From Corallococcus exercitus (GTDB lineage: Bacteria > Myxococcota > Myxococcia > Myxococcales > Myxococcaceae), in the NCBI RefSeq assembly GCF_003611585.1, contig NZ_RAVW01000008.1:1-53112 (forward strand): a stretch of 53,112 nucleotides of DNA. The letters are read 5' to 3'. The number at the start of each line of letters is the position of its first letter. Positions within the stretch are counted from its first letter, which is position 1. The translations under genes and the position numbers were made by a program. The notes beneath the pieces were generated by a model. That model worked only from the letters and a program-made list of their open reading frames with translations, did not search any database and was not told the origin of the DNA. Below are positions 16,250 to 31,412 of this stretch, piece after piece.

Positions 16250-17173
16250 GTGAGCGCTCCCCCACGCAAGCCGATGGACGCCGCGGCGCGGATGGCTCGC
16301 GCCCTCGTCTCGCTGGACGGCGTGTCCGTCGGTGATGCCTTTGGCGAGCGGTTCTTCGGCCCGCACGAGCGCGTGCAGCCCTGGGTGGAGCAGCGGCTGC
16401 TGCCCCGCTCGCCATGGACATACACCGACGATACGGAGATGACGCTGTCCCTGGTCCAGGTGCTGGAGGACCACGGCCACGTCCACCAGGACGCGCTCGC
16501 GGACCTCCTCGCGAAGCGCTACCGCCGCGACAAGAACCGCGGCTATGGCGCCACCGCGCACGACATCCTGTGGAAGCTGGGGCTCGGGCTGCCCTGGCGT
16601 GAAGTGTCCGCGGAGGTCTTCGAGGGCCAGGGCTCCATGGGCAACGGCGCGGCCATGCGCGTGGCGCCCCTGGGGGCGTACTTCGCGGGAGACCTGACCC
16701 GGGTGGTGGCGGAAGCGCGCGCGTCCGCGGAGGTGACCCACCTGCACCCGGAGGGACAGGCGGGCGCCATCGCCATCGCGGTCGCCGCCGCGTGGGCCTG
16801 CCAGTGGCAGCAAGCCCGCGGCTCCGCGATGGAGCTCTTCGACACGGTGCTGGACTGCACGCCCTCCGGAGCCACGCGTCAGGGATTGGAGAAGGCCCGG
16901 GCCTGGCCGCTGGAGGCCAGTCCCTCCTCCGCGGCGCGCACGCTGGGCAGCGGGCAGAAGGTCATCTCCGAGGACACCGTGCCCTTCGCCGTGTGGTGCG
17001 CGGCAAGACACCTCGGCTCCTTCGAGGAGGCCCTCTGGTGCACCGTGGCCGGCTTCGGAGACCGGGACACCACCTGCGCCATCGTGGGGGGAATCGTCGC
17101 CCTCAGCGCGGGGCACTCCTCCATTCCCGCGTCCTGGCTTTCCGCCCGGGAGCCGCTGCGCCGACGGGTGTGA
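16250..17173 (+). CDS. ADP-ribosylglycohydrolase family protein
   Basis: About 307 residues. The three motifs of ADP-ribosylglycohydrolases that bind the two magnesium ions are present: TYTDDTEMT near the N-terminus, the THLHPEGQAGAIAIA block in the middle, and GFGDRDTTCAIVGGIV near the C-terminus. Such enzymes remove ADP-ribose from proteins, nucleic acids or small molecules; the target here is unknown. The GTG at 16250 follows the TerB stop by two bases; the ATG at 16274 would give 299 residues, and neither has a strong ribosome site, so translational coupling is likely. Pairing with TerB hints at a stress or conflict role. Confidence 0.83.
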   Translation: MSAPPRKPMDAAARMARALVSLDGVSVGDAFGERFFGPHERVQPWVEQRLLPRSPWTYTDDTEMTLSLVQVLEDHGHVHQDALADLLAKRYRRDKNRGYGATAHDILWKLGLGLPWREVSAEVFEGQGSMGNGAAMRVAPLGAYFAGDLTRVVAEARASAEVTHLHPEGQAGAIAIAVAAAWACQWQQARGSAMELFDTVLDCTPSGATRQGLEKARAWPLEASPSSAARTLGSGQKVISEDTVPFAVWCAARHLGSFEEALWCTVAGFGDRDTTCAIVGGIVALSAGHSSIPASWLSAREPLRRRV

Positions 17174-17207
17174 CGGGGACCCGAGCCTGACGGCTAGATT
17201 CAGCGCC
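17171..17207 (+). promoter_or_regulatory. Probable leaderless promoter
   Basis: TAGATT (17195-17200) is a fair -10 with a weak -35 (TGACGG, 17171-17176) 18 bp upstream. It predicts transcription starting at about 17207, one base before the GTG of the oxidoreductase gene, which has no ribosome-binding site. The promoter overlaps the end of the upstream gene. Confidence 0.4.
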
Positions 17208-18248
17208 GTGAGCTCCTTCCCGACCGCCCTCCCCGCCGTCGAAGCCATCCCCTTGCGCGGAGGTCCCGTACTGCGCTGGGGCGTGCTCGCGCCCGGCCGG
17301 ATCGCGGGGGGCTTCGTCTGGGCGCTGCATCAACACACCGACCAGCGCGTCCACGCGGTCGCCTCGCGCGACCCCGAGCGCGCCTCACGCTTCGCCTCGC
17401 AATACGGCATCTCGCGCGTCCACGGGTCCTACGAACAGCTCGTCGCCGACCCTGACGTCGACATCGTCTACGTGGCGTCTCCCCACAGCGAGCACAAGCG
17501 CCAGGCCCTGCTCGCCATCTCCGCCGGCAAGCACGTCCTCGTGGAGAAGCCGCTCGCGCTCAGCGCCGCCGAGGCCCGCGACATCGCCCGGGCCGCTCGC
17601 GCCGCGGGCGTCTTCGCCATGGAGGCCCTGTGGTCTCGCTTCCTCCCCCAGACGCTGCTCATCGAACGGCTCCTGCGCGACGGGGTGCTGGGGGACATCC
17701 GGCTCGTCACCGCGGACTTCGGGGGCCGCTTCGACTTCGACCCCGAAGGCCGCGTCTTCAACCCCGCGCTCGGCGGGGGCGCCCTGCTCGACATCGGCAT
17801 CTATCCCATCTGGCTCGCGCACTTCGCGCTGGGCCCGCCCCCGCACGTGCACGCCATGGGCTCCCTCACCCAGACCGGGGTGGATGGGCAGGCAGCGCTC
17901 GTCCTCACCTACCCACGGGGTGCCCAGGCACTGCTGCACACCACCCTCTTCGCGGAGACGCCCCAGGAGGCCGTCATCGCGGGGACACACGCGCGACTCC
18001 AGCTCGACTCACGCTTCTTCACGCCCGGCGGCTTCACGCTGAAGGCGGCGCGGTCGGATCAGCGGCTGCGCTGGACCGACCCCTCCGGCCTCCACGGCAG
18101 CGAGGGTCTGGCCTGGCAGGCCGTGGCGGTCGCACGTCACATCGCGGAGGGACACAGGGAGTCCCCGCTGCATCCGCTCGAGCGCAGCATCGCCCTGCTC
18201 GAAATCATCGACATCGCGCGGAACCAGCTGCTGGCCGCCAACTCCTGA
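17208..18248 (+). CDS. Gfo/Idh/MocA family NAD(P)-dependent oxidoreductase
   Basis: A 346-residue enzyme. The Rossmann domain opens with LRWGVLAPGRIAGGF (a variant GxGxxA/G turn in which the first glycine is replaced), followed by VASRDPERASRFA and the DVDIVYVASPHSEHKRQALL strand. EKPLALSAAEARD carries the conserved EKP lysine used by this family. The C-terminal alpha/beta domain includes GGGALLDIGIYPI, the usual substrate-site block with the active-site aspartate and a downstream tyrosine. The family oxidises or reduces sugars, inositols or related alcohols; the substrate is unknown. It begins at GTG and is probably translated from a leaderless message. Confidence 0.87.
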   Translation: MSSFPTALPAVEAIPLRGGPVLRWGVLAPGRIAGGFVWALHQHTDQRVHAVASRDPERASRFASQYGISRVHGSYEQLVADPDVDIVYVASPHSEHKRQALLAISAGKHVLVEKPLALSAAEARDIARAARAAGVFAMEALWSRFLPQTLLIERLLRDGVLGDIRLVTADFGGRFDFDPEGRVFNPALGGGALLDIGIYPIWLAHFALGPPPHVHAMGSLTQTGVDGQAALVLTYPRGAQALLHTTLFAETPQEAVIAGTHARLQLDSRFFTPGGFTLKAARSDQRLRWTDPSGLHGSEGLAWQAVAVARHIAEGHRESPLHPLERSIALLEIIDIARNQLLAANS

Positions 18249-18360
18249 CGCATGTGCCTCCAGGTCATGGGCAGCCCGGCGCGGCCAGCCGTGGCCCAAG
18301 GCATCTGTTCACGTACTGACGCCGGGCATCCCCATCACCGGGCACGCGCCCCGGGTGCGC

Positions 18361-18387
18361 TTGCCCCGGGCGGGGCCGCCGTACACT
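18361..18387 (+). promoter_or_regulatory. Candidate promoter of doxX gene
   Basis: TACACT (18382-18387) is a plausible -10 with TTGCCC (18361-18366) 15 bp upstream as a weak, closely spaced -35. The GGAGG ribosome site of the doxX gene lies about 20 bases further on. The same TACACT hexamer stands upstream of the methyltransferase gene at 50758. Confidence 0.35.
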
Positions 18388-18415
18388 GCGCGCGTCTTTA
18401 CGCTCGGAGGACGTC

Positions 18416-18820
18416 ATGGGTTTCCTGCGGCCCCACGCTGAACGCATCTACGCGCTGCTCCGGATCGCGACCGGACTGATGTTCATGCAGCACGGTCTGC
18501 AGAAGCTCTTCGGCCTGTTCGGCGGTGTGCCCCCGGGGGCGCCGCCGTTCGTCGTCTACGGCGCGGGAACCATCGAGTTCCTGGGCGGCGCACTCGTCGC
18601 GCTCGGGCTGTTCGCCGGCCCCGCGGCGTTCATCGCCAGCGGCACGATGGCGGTCGCCTTCTTCCTGGGGCACGTGGCGTCCCACGGGGGCAACGTCATC
18701 CCCCTCGTGAACCAGGGCGAGCTCGCGGCGCTCTACTGCTTCGTGTTCCTCTACATCGCCACGCGCGGCTCGGGCATCTGGAGCGTTGACGCCGCGCGCC
18801 GGGGAACCCCGCGCACCTAG
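18416..18820 (+). CDS. DoxX family membrane protein
   Basis: A 134-residue protein with the DoxX signature at its N-terminus (RIATGLMFMQHGLQKLFGLF) and four membrane spans, including TIEFLGGALVALGLFAGPAAF, a following FIASGTMAVAFFLGH span and a C-terminal ALYCFVFLYIAT span. It acts in the inner membrane. Relatives are linked to thiol or oxidative-stress metabolism, but the reaction is not established. GGAGG stands five bases before the ATG. It is a different branch from the DoxX-like protein at 7460-7870. A 192-bp noncoding gap with a possible promoter near 18996 follows. Confidence 0.87.
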   Translation: MGFLRPHAERIYALLRIATGLMFMQHGLQKLFGLFGGVPPGAPPFVVYGAGTIEFLGGALVALGLFAGPAAFIASGTMAVAFFLGHVASHGGNVIPLVNQGELAALYCFVFLYIATRGSGIWSVDAARRGTPRT

Positions 18821-19012
18821 GCGCTGGAGCGGTGCCCGCCGTGTCCCCGGCGGAGACGCTGGACGCCCGCTCGCCCTGATGGAGGGCACGCGAGCAGCCG
18901 CCGTCAGCGAGGGCTTCCGGACGGTCGCCTTCCGGAACCTGCGTCGAGGGGACAACCTTCGTTTCACACGCTCCGCTCGGCCCATTTTCGCGTGTGCTAA
19001 CGAACGCTCTCG

Positions 19013-25108
<6,096 letters not shown>

Positions 25109-25196
25109 CCTCCGGTCGCTGGAGCACGGCCCCCCCAGCTGTGCTAATCCCGCAGGCCCGTAAACGACTTCACCCTTCTCCTACCGGAAGACCTCC

Positions 25197-26138
25197 ATGG
25201 CAGGCAGCAGCCTGATTGCGCTCATCGACGACATCGCCACCATCCTGGATGACGTCTCCATCCTGACGAAGGTGGCGGCGAAGAAGACGGCGGGCGTGCT
25301 GGGAGACGACCTGGCGCTCAACGCGGAGCAGGTCACGGGCGTGAACGCGGACCGCGAGCTGCCCGTGGTGTGGGCGGTGGCGAAGGGCTCGTTCGTCAAC
25401 AAGGCCATCCTGGTGCCGGCGGCGCTGGCCATCAGCGCGCTGGCGCCCTGGCTGGTGACGCCGCTGCTGATGGTGGGCGGCGCGTTCCTCTGCTTCGAGG
25501 GCTTCGAGAAGCTGGCGCACAAGTTCCTGCACAGCAAGGAAGAGGATGACGCGCACCACGCCGAGCTGCGCGAGGTGCTGACGAACCCGAACGTGGATCC
25601 GGTGGCGCTGGAGAAGGACAAGATCAAGGGCGCGGTGCGCACTGACTTCATCCTCTCCGCGGAGATCATCGCCATCACGCTGGGCACGGTGGCGACGGCG
25701 GACTTCGCCACCCGCGTCACGGTGATGGTGGGCATCGCCCTCATCATGACGGTGGGCGTGTACGGGCTTGTCGCGGGCATCGTGAAGCTGGACGACGCGG
25801 GGCTCTACCTCAGCCGCAAGGGCGGAGGCTTCGCGCGAGGCCTGGGCGCGAGCATCCTCCGCGCGGCGCCGTGGCTGATGAAGTTCCTCTCCGTGGCGGG
25901 GACGGCGGCCATGTTCCTGGTGGGCGGCGGCATCCTCGTGCACGGCGTCTCCACCCTGCACCACGCGGAGGAGTCCTTCACCGCCTGGGCCGGACGCGTG
26001 CCCGGCGTGGGCAGCGTCCTGGGCGGGCTCGCCCCCATGCTGCTCAACGCCGCGGTGGGCCTGGGCGCGGGGGCCGTGCTGGTGGTGCTCTTCACCCTGG
26101 GCCAGAAGGTGCTCAAGGGCCGGGGCGCGAAGAAGTAG
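25197..26138 (+). CDS. DUF808/YedI-like inner membrane protein
   Basis: A 313-residue protein with the DUF808 N-terminus ([20 protein letters not shown], then [20 protein letters not shown]) and several membrane spans, among them [36 protein letters not shown] and two near residues 155-195, followed by C-terminal spans. E. coli YedI is the familiar member; its function is unknown. The [16 protein letters not shown] segment is typical. GGAAG lies six bases before the ATG, and TGTGCTAAT at 25140 could be the -10 region. The 3' end overlaps the convergent NmrA-like gene by 26 bp. Confidence 0.88.
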   Translation: MAGSSLIALIDDIATILDDVSILTKVAAKKTAGVLGDDLALNAEQVTGVNADRELPVVWAVAKGSFVNKAILVPAALAISALAPWLVTPLLMVGGAFLCFEGFEKLAHKFLHSKEEDDAHHAELREVLTNPNVDPVALEKDKIKGAVRTDFILSAEIIAITLGTVATADFATRVTVMVGIALIMTVGVYGLVAGIVKLDDAGLYLSRKGGGFARGLGASILRAAPWLMKFLSVAGTAAMFLVGGGILVHGVSTLHHAEESFTAWAGRVPGVGSVLGGLAPMLLNAAVGLGAGAVLVVLFTLGQKVLKGRGAKK

Positions 26139-27012
26139 CGCGGATCCGGGGCGCCAGGCTCTCGCGCGCGAACGACTCGAAGGTCGTGGGCGTCGTCGTC
26201 TCCCCGGTGCGTGGCTCCGTGGGCCGGTAGTCCTGCTGGCCGAAGCCCCGGAACATCTGGGCGTAGGCTTCGGCGACGGAGGGGCTCATCCCACGCATCA
26301 TGAAGTCGTGGCGGAGGGTTTCGGCCGGAGCCTGCTGGCACCGCACGGGCCTTCCGAGCACGCGCCCCAGGATGCCCGCCAGCTCGTTCGCGCTCAGGTC
26401 CTCGGGCCCGTGCACGCCCCGGTGGTGGTGGCCCGTCCAGGTGGAGTCCAGCAGCCACCGGGCGGCCACGTCCCCGACATCGCGCGTGGCCACCAGGGGG
26501 TACTTCTTGTCAGGAGGGAGCAGGGTGAAGAGCCGTCCGTCCTTCACCGTCTCCACCGACGCGAGGAGGTTCTCCATGAAGCCCGCGGACCGCAGCGACA
26601 CGGTGTGCGGCGCGGCTGCCTCGAGCAGCTTCTCCACCTCGCCCGCGAAGGAGACATGGCCCAGGCCTGGACGGTCCGCGCCGTGGCTCGACACGAAGAC
26701 CACGCGCTGAAGCGTGTTCTCCTGGATGGCCCGCACCGCGTTGCGTGCCAGGTCCAGGGTGTAGGCCCTGAAGTCCTGGGCGCCGAAGGTCGTCGGCGTC
26801 AGCCAGAGCAAGGCGTCGGCGCCACGGGTCGCACGGGCCACGAAGGCGCCATCCTCCAGGGCCCCCTGCTCCACCTGGACCCGGGAGCGGAGGGACTCCG
26901 GCAGCTTCTCCGGGTGGCGGACCAGTGCGACCGCCTGCGCTCCCGCATGGACAAGCGTCTCCAGGGCACGCCCCGCGACGTTTCCCGTGGCTCCCACCAG
27001 TGCGATCTTCAT
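26113..27012 (-). CDS. NmrA-like NAD(P)-binding protein
   Basis: A 299-residue atypical short-chain dehydrogenase. [18 protein letters not shown] gives the GATGNxG nucleotide-binding turn, with one glycine changed to alanine. [21 protein letters not shown], and [10 protein letters not shown] follow in family order, and [11 protein letters not shown] matches the NmrA substrate-side block. Members act as redox sensors or reductases of small molecules such as quinones. The ATG at 27012 has GGGAG five bases upstream; the frame stays open further only through GC bias. It diverges from a WYL regulator, the common arrangement of a regulator next to its target. Its last 26 bp overlap the DUF808 gene. 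Confidence 0.85.
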   Translation of the reverse strand: MKIALVGATGNVAGRALETLVHAGAQAVALVRHPEKLPESLRSRVQVEQGALEDGAFVARATRGADALLWLTPTTFGAQDFRAYTLDLARNAVRAIQENTLQRVVFVSSHGADRPGLGHVSFAGEVEKLLEAAAPHTVSLRSAGFMENLLASVETVKDGRLFTLLPPDKKYPLVATRDVGDVAARWLLDSTWTGHHHRGVHGPEDLSANELAGILGRVLGRPVRCQQAPAETLRHDFMMRGMSPSVAEAYAQMFRGFGQQDYRPTEPRTGETTTPTTFESFARESLAPRIRATSSRPGP

Positions 27013-27075
27013 CGTGACTCCCGTCTGCGTTGAGTGGCTGCGGTGGTTCGCAGTGCCTTGACTGTCCGCGGAATG

Positions 27076-27091
27076 GTGACAGCCTGTGACA
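27076..27091 (+). promoter_or_regulatory. GTGACA direct repeats between divergent genes
   Basis: GTGACA at 27076-27081 and again at 27086-27091 are spaced exactly ten bases, one helical turn, in the 85-bp gap between the NmrA-like gene and the WYL regulator. The placement fits an operator for the WYL protein. TTGACT at 27058-27063 is a possible -35 for the rightward gene. Function is inferred only from position. Confidence 0.4.
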
Positions 27092-27097
27092 CCTTTG

Positions 27098-27826
27098 ATG
27101 AAAGAGACCCACGAGAGCGTCAGCGAGCGCCTGGACCGGCTCCTGGGCCTGCTTGCCTCCCAGCGGAGCTGGAACGGCCCTGGACTTGCCGCGGAACTGG
27201 GCGTCAGCCTGCGCACCCTGCGCAGGGACATGGCACGGCTCGCGGCTCGCGGCGTTCCCATTGAAGCCGAGCGGGGCCGCGGCGGCGGCGTTCGGGTGCC
27301 GGCCCGCGTCGGGCTGGGGCGGCTCCAGCTCAACCACCGCGAGGCGCTCGACCTGCTCCTGGCGCTGGCGATTGGTGAGCGCATGCGCTCTCCCCTGCTC
27401 CTGTCGAGCCTCAAGGGCCTGCGACAGAAGCTCGCGATGGCCTTCCCTCCGGAGGAACGGATCCGGATCAACCGTCTGCGCCGCCGCATCCTCCACGGCC
27501 CGCTCGCGTCGCAGCGGGTCTCGGACACCTGGGAGAATCCGCGTCCGGCCGTCCTGGGGCTCGTGCAGGACGGCTTCTTCGAGCAGCGCACCCTCGAGGT
27601 CGTCTACCGGTCCGCGCGAGAACGGACGACGCGGGTCGTCGAGCCCCATTACCTGATGCTGGCGTGGCCCGCCTGGTACCTGCTCGTCTGGGACCACCTC
27701 CGTGACGCCGTCCGCATCCTGCGGCTGGACCGCATCGAATCCGCCCGTCTCACGGACACGACCTTCGCGCTCCGCGAAGCCGACGCGATGCTGCTGGTGG
27801 CCCGGGACCTCTTCGCCTCCGTCTGA
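27098..27826 (+). CDS. HTH-WYL (YafY-type) transcriptional regulator
   Basis: A 242-residue regulator. The N-terminal winged helix-turn-helix (about 5-60) has the deoR-like block LAAELGVSLRTLRRDMARLA with ERGRGGGVRV as the wing. The WYL region follows: VEPHYLMLAWPAWYLLVWD with WYL present as WYLLVWD, then the ILRLDRIESARL strand. WYL domains bind ligands, often nucleotides or single-stranded nucleic acid, and change DNA binding. An in-frame GTG at 27086 is possible, but it lies inside the GTGACA repeat, so the ATG is preferred. It likely controls the divergent NmrA-like gene and itself. Confidence 0.85.
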   Translation: MKETHESVSERLDRLLGLLASQRSWNGPGLAAELGVSLRTLRRDMARLAARGVPIEAERGRGGGVRVPARVGLGRLQLNHREALDLLLALAIGERMRSPLLLSSLKGLRQKLAMAFPPEERIRINRLRRRILHGPLASQRVSDTWENPRPAVLGLVQDGFFEQRTLEVVYRSARERTTRVVEPHYLMLAWPAWYLLVWDHLRDAVRILRLDRIESARLTDTTFALREADAMLLVARDLFASV

Positions 27827-27853
27827 GGGACCGTCGCCGCGCGCCGTGGGTGG

Positions 27854-27883
27854 GATTGCAATAAATCAGTAAATCATGCAATC
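27854..27883. promoter_or_regulatory. AT-rich inverted repeat upstream of protease gene
   Basis: GATTGCA (27854-27860) and TGCAATC (27877-27883) are inverted repeats around a 16-bp AT-rich centre that also contains AAATCA twice, eight bases apart. The AT content is striking for this genome. It lies 46 bp before the protease ATG and 28 bp after the WYL stop, so an operator or promoter element is likely; it could also act as a terminator. Confidence 0.45.
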
Positions 27884-27928
27884 ACGGGTGCTGGATGTCT
27901 TCACGAGTCCGGCAGAGGGGGAAGTTCC

Positions 27929-30900
27929 ATGCGATTGAGTTCATGGCTGCGGGGCAGCCTTGCCTTGTTGTGTCTGAGCTGTGGTCCCACGTCGTCGGAA
28001 GACGCCTCGGAGCCCGAAAAGGCTCCGGCCCGGACGCGGGCCGAGCAGCTCGTGGCGGAGCGCGGCTTCGACCCGCGGGATGTGTCATTGGTACCGGACG
28101 CGCAGGGGCGGCGGCAGGCGCTCCACTTCCGGGGCGTGCCCATCTGGGGGTTGGAAGCGAAGACGGTGCTGGACCAGCCCCTCTTCTCCAACGTCCGCTT
28201 CCAGCCCACCGGGGCCGTGGAGACGGAGGCCCGGCTCACCGAGGCCCAGGCCCGGGACGCCGCGCTCGCGGCGATGAGGGACTCCAGCGCGAAGGTGGAA
28301 TCCGCGCGGCTCGTGCTCCTGCCCACCGAGGCGCGCCAGCTGCGCAAGGACGCAGCGCCGCGCGTCGCCGGCCTCCGGAACGCCGAGGACTTCGAGCGGG
28401 TGGTGACGGGCCTGCGGCTCATCTACCGGCTGAAGCTCTCCACGGGCGGGGACGCGCGGCGGCGGTGGAGCGCGCAGGTGGATGCCCGCTCCGGCGAGGT
28501 GTTGCGTCTGGAGCCGCTCGAACACACGGGCCTGGCGGGGCAGTTCAAGAAGGCCCGGGGCACGGGCTACTACGCGGGACCGATCTCGTTCGTCGCGTTC
28601 TATGAAACCTACGCTCAGGTCAACCGGCTGCGGGATTCGCACAACAACGACTACGAGGCGTACGTTCCCCAGTCGCCAAGGAGTGGCACCTACGAGCTCT
28701 ACCAGAGCGCGGACCTGATTTTTGGCGACGGGCTCCGCTACAGCGGAGGGGGCCCGCTCGGGACCAACGGAGAGACCGCGGCGGTGGACGCCTACCACGC
28801 CGTGGGCCTGGCCTGGTCCGTCTACGAGACCTTCCTGGGGCGCGCGGGCCCGGCGGGCAACGGCACGGCCTTCCGCGTCCGGGTGCACATCCCAGCGGAG
28901 AACGCCTACTACGACCCCGACAAGACCGAACCCGCCATCCGGTTCGGCTATCGCTCCCTCAATGCCAGTCCCAGGACCCCGTTCACGACCACCGACGTCG
29001 TGGGCCACGAGCTGGCCCATGACTTCTTCGCCCGGGAGCTGGCCGGAGATCCCTCGGACGTTCCATCCAGTGGCTCGGAGCAGGCCGGACTGAACGAGGG
29101 AACGGGAGACATCTTCGGCTTCGTCACGGAGCTGCTGCGCGACGCGAAGCGGGTGTCGTCCACGTCGACGAACATCGATGGGGTGACGGTGAAGACCTCG
29201 AACCTCACCGTCGCCGAGGAGACGGGCGTCGTGTCCCGCAACCTCCTGTCGCCCATGTATCCGGAGTGGTTCGACTCCATCGGCTTCGCGGACGAGCACT
29301 TCTCCGCGGGCCCCCTGAGCCGGATGTTCCTGCTGCTGGCCTATGGCGCCAGCTCCCAGCCCCAGAGCCCGTGGTACTCCTCCCTGGTGCCCGAAGGGTT
29401 CAGCGGCGTGGGGGCCGCGGAGGCGCTGCGCATCTGGGCGCTCGCGGTGCAGCTGATGCCCCTGGGCTCGGACTACCTCGATGCCCGCCAGGCGGCGCTC
29501 GCGGCGGCGACCACACGGGACGGCGTGCAGGGAGGCCCCCGGATGCTGGCCGTGGCCCGCGCGTTCGCGGCCATCAACGTCGGCTACAAGCCGGACTCCG
29601 TGCCGCCGCAGACGACGCTGAGCTGCCGGCAGGTGCTCGAGGACATCGAGTGCACCGGCACCATCACCGACGCCGAGGTGCCGGGGCAGTACACCACCGC
29701 GCCGCGGCTGGTGCTGGACGGCGGCACGCAGATCAAGTCGCTGGCCGGCTGGCAGTTCACGCAGACCCTCCCGGGCACCGCGCTGGCCGGTGGAAGCCAC
29801 ACGGTCCAATTGCAGGCGTGGGACTACTGGCAGAACCTGGCCACGAGGACGGTGACGGTCGTGTTGGACAAGACCCCACCCGACTTCTCCTTCCTCCGCT
29901 CCGGTACGCCGAAGCAGCCCTTCTACACCGTCATCCCAAGGGACACCTCCGGCATCCGCACCGTGGACTTCCTCGACGGCAGCCAGTTCATGTACGGCAT
30001 CTTCGTTCCCCCCTACGAACAGGCGCTGGACACCTCCACCTGGACCGATGGCACCCACGACCTGGTCATCCGGGTCTACGACGAATACATGAACGTCACC
30101 GTCCGCCACGACACCTTGAAGGTGGACAACACGCCCCCCAGCGTGACGATGACGGTGGGCACGGGGGACGAGCCTCCGTTCCCGGTGAATGTCTCGGTGA
30201 GCGACGCCTCCCCGGTGGCGCGCGTGGACTTCAAGGTGGACGGCATCGTGTTCGCCACGCGGACGAACGCCGCCACCACGTACCAGGCCAGCTACACGCC
30301 CACGGATCCGCTGGTCCACAACCTCATCGCGGAGGTGACGGACGCCTTCGGCAACAAGACGACCGTGTCCCAGGGGGCCCCGCTCGACCGCAGGTCTCCG
30401 GCGGTGAGCTTCGCCAAGACCCAGCTGGGCGCGCTGGTGCGGCTGACCTTCAGCGCGGCGGATGGCTGCGGCCTCGTGTATCCGTATGCGCTGTATGTGG
30501 ACGCGACCCTGGTGGCGCAGCCCACGACGCCGTCCTACGTGCTGGACTTCGGGGAGGCGATGGCCGCGGGGGCGCACACGTTCCAGGCCATCGTCAGCGA
30601 CCTGTGCGGCAATACGACGAACTTCCAGACGGCGTTCGTCAAGGACCTCACCCCGCCGGTCATCACGGGCATCACCCGGGACGACACCGTGCCGAAGAAG
30701 CCGAAGTTCACCGTGCAGTGCACGGACACGGAAGGGGTGCACCACGTGGAGCTGCGTGAGGGCGGCGTCATCACCCAGACGGACACCACCGCGCCCTACG
30801 AGTTCGTGGTCGACACCTCGGGCCGGGCGGACGGCGACTCCTCGCTGCTGTTCCAGTGCACGGACATCAACGGCGTCTCCAGTTCGCCGGAGACGCGCAC

Positions 30901-31231
30901 GGTGACGGCGGACAACACCGGTCCCACCATCAACCTCACGGTCTACGGCTCGCGCCGCGCGTACCTCGTCTCAGCGGAGCCCGTGAACGACCCCCGCGGC
31001 ATCCAGTCCGTCACCCTCACCGGCGGGCTGGTGACGCCCGCTTTCACCACCACGCTGACCCAGGCCCCCTGGTCCGTGCTGTGGAACATCCCTGGCACGA
31101 CCACCATCCAGACGGAGCTGCCGTTCACGGTCACCGCCAAGGACACATGGGGGAACACGTCCAGCAAGTCACTGTGGTGCGCGGTGAACACCGCCTCCAC
31201 CACGTCTCAGTATCTGGTCTGCCACACGTAG
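27929..31231 (+). CDS. M4-like zinc metalloprotease with Ig-like repeats
   Basis: 1100 residues, exported. An N-terminal hydrophobic signal ends near LALLCLSCGP, possibly a lipoprotein site although the box is not standard. A propeptide (about 30-200) precedes a thermolysin-like domain: H360-E-L-A-H364 binds zinc, GLNEGTGDIFG supplies the third ligand E390 (about six residues further than in thermolysin), and DEHFSAGPLSRMF holds the probable transition-state histidine. From about residue 555 onward there are several Ig-like repeats, recognisable by DKTPPDFSF, VDNTPPSV and DLTPPVI starts, likely for surface or prey binding. GGGGGAAG stands four bases before the ATG. A predation or nutrition role is inferred. 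Confidence 0.86.
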   Translation: MRLSSWLRGSLALLCLSCGPTSSEDASEPEKAPARTRAEQLVAERGFDPRDVSLVPDAQGRRQALHFRGVPIWGLEAKTVLDQPLFSNVRFQPTGAVETEARLTEAQARDAALAAMRDSSAKVESARLVLLPTEARQLRKDAAPRVAGLRNAEDFERVVTGLRLIYRLKLSTGGDARRRWSAQVDARSGEVLRLEPLEHTGLAGQFKKARGTGYYAGPISFVAFYETYAQVNRLRDSHNNDYEAYVPQSPRSGTYELYQSADLIFGDGLRYSGGGPLGTNGETAAVDAYHAVGLAWSVYETFLGRAGPAGNGTAFRVRVHIPAENAYYDPDKTEPAIRFGYRSLNASPRTPFTTTDVVGHELAHDFFARELAGDPSDVPSSGSEQAGLNEGTGDIFGFVTELLRDAKRVSSTSTNIDGVTVKTSNLTVAEETGVVSRNLLSPMYPEWFDSIGFADEHFSAGPLSRMFLLLAYGASSQPQSPWYSSLVPEGFSGVGAAEALRIWALAVQLMPLGSDYLDARQAALAAATTRDGVQGGPRMLAVARAFAAINVGYKPDSVPPQTTLSCRQVLEDIECTGTITDAEVPGQYTTAPRLVLDGGTQIKSLAGWQFTQTLPGTALAGGSHTVQLQAWDYWQNLATRTVTVVLDKTPPDFSFLRSGTPKQPFYTVIPRDTSGIRTVDFLDGSQFMYGIFVPPYEQALDTSTWTDGTHDLVIRVYDEYMNVTVRHDTLKVDNTPPSVTMTVGTGDEPPFPVNVSVSDASPVARVDFKVDGIVFATRTNAATTYQASYTPTDPLVHNLIAEVTDAFGNKTTVSQGAPLDRRSPAVSFAKTQLGALVRLTFSAADGCGLVYPYALYVDATLVAQPTTPSYVLDFGEAMAAGAHTFQAIVSDLCGNTTNFQTAFVKDLTPPVITGITRDDTVPKKPKFTVQCTDTEGVHHVELREGGVITQTDTTAPYEFVVDTSGRADGDSSLLFQCTDINGVSSSPETRTVTADNTGPTINLTVYGSRRAYLVSAEPVNDPRGIQSVTLTGGLVTPAFTTTLTQAPWSVLWNIPGTTTIQTELPFTVTAKDTWGNTSSKSLWCAVNTASTTSQYLVCHT

Positions 31232-31248
31232 TGAGCCTGCTCGGCCCG

Positions 31249-31282
31249 GGAGCCCGTCCCCATGGAAGAGGGGGAGGGCTCC
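31249..31282 (+). terminator. Terminator-like hairpin after protease gene
   Basis: GGAGCCC (31249-31255) pairs with GGGCTCC (31276-31282); inside, TCCCC pairs with GGGGA after one bulged base, leaving a loop of about nine bases. It begins 17 bases after the protease stop. Confidence 0.6.
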
Positions 31283-31412
31283 TGACCTCTCAGTGATCGA
31301 GAGGATCCGCCGGGGACGTGGCCCGGTGGACACCTGCGAATGCGTCCCAAAGAGTTCACTTGAGGCTCTCCTTGAATTCCGTGAAAGAAGAGGAATGCAA
31401 AGGAGCCTCTCA

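Noticed and set aside
28085-30745. An 886-codon minus-strand frame opposite the protease gene
   Set aside because: Shadow frame with no domain or signal; the sense strand has HELAH and Ig-like repeats.
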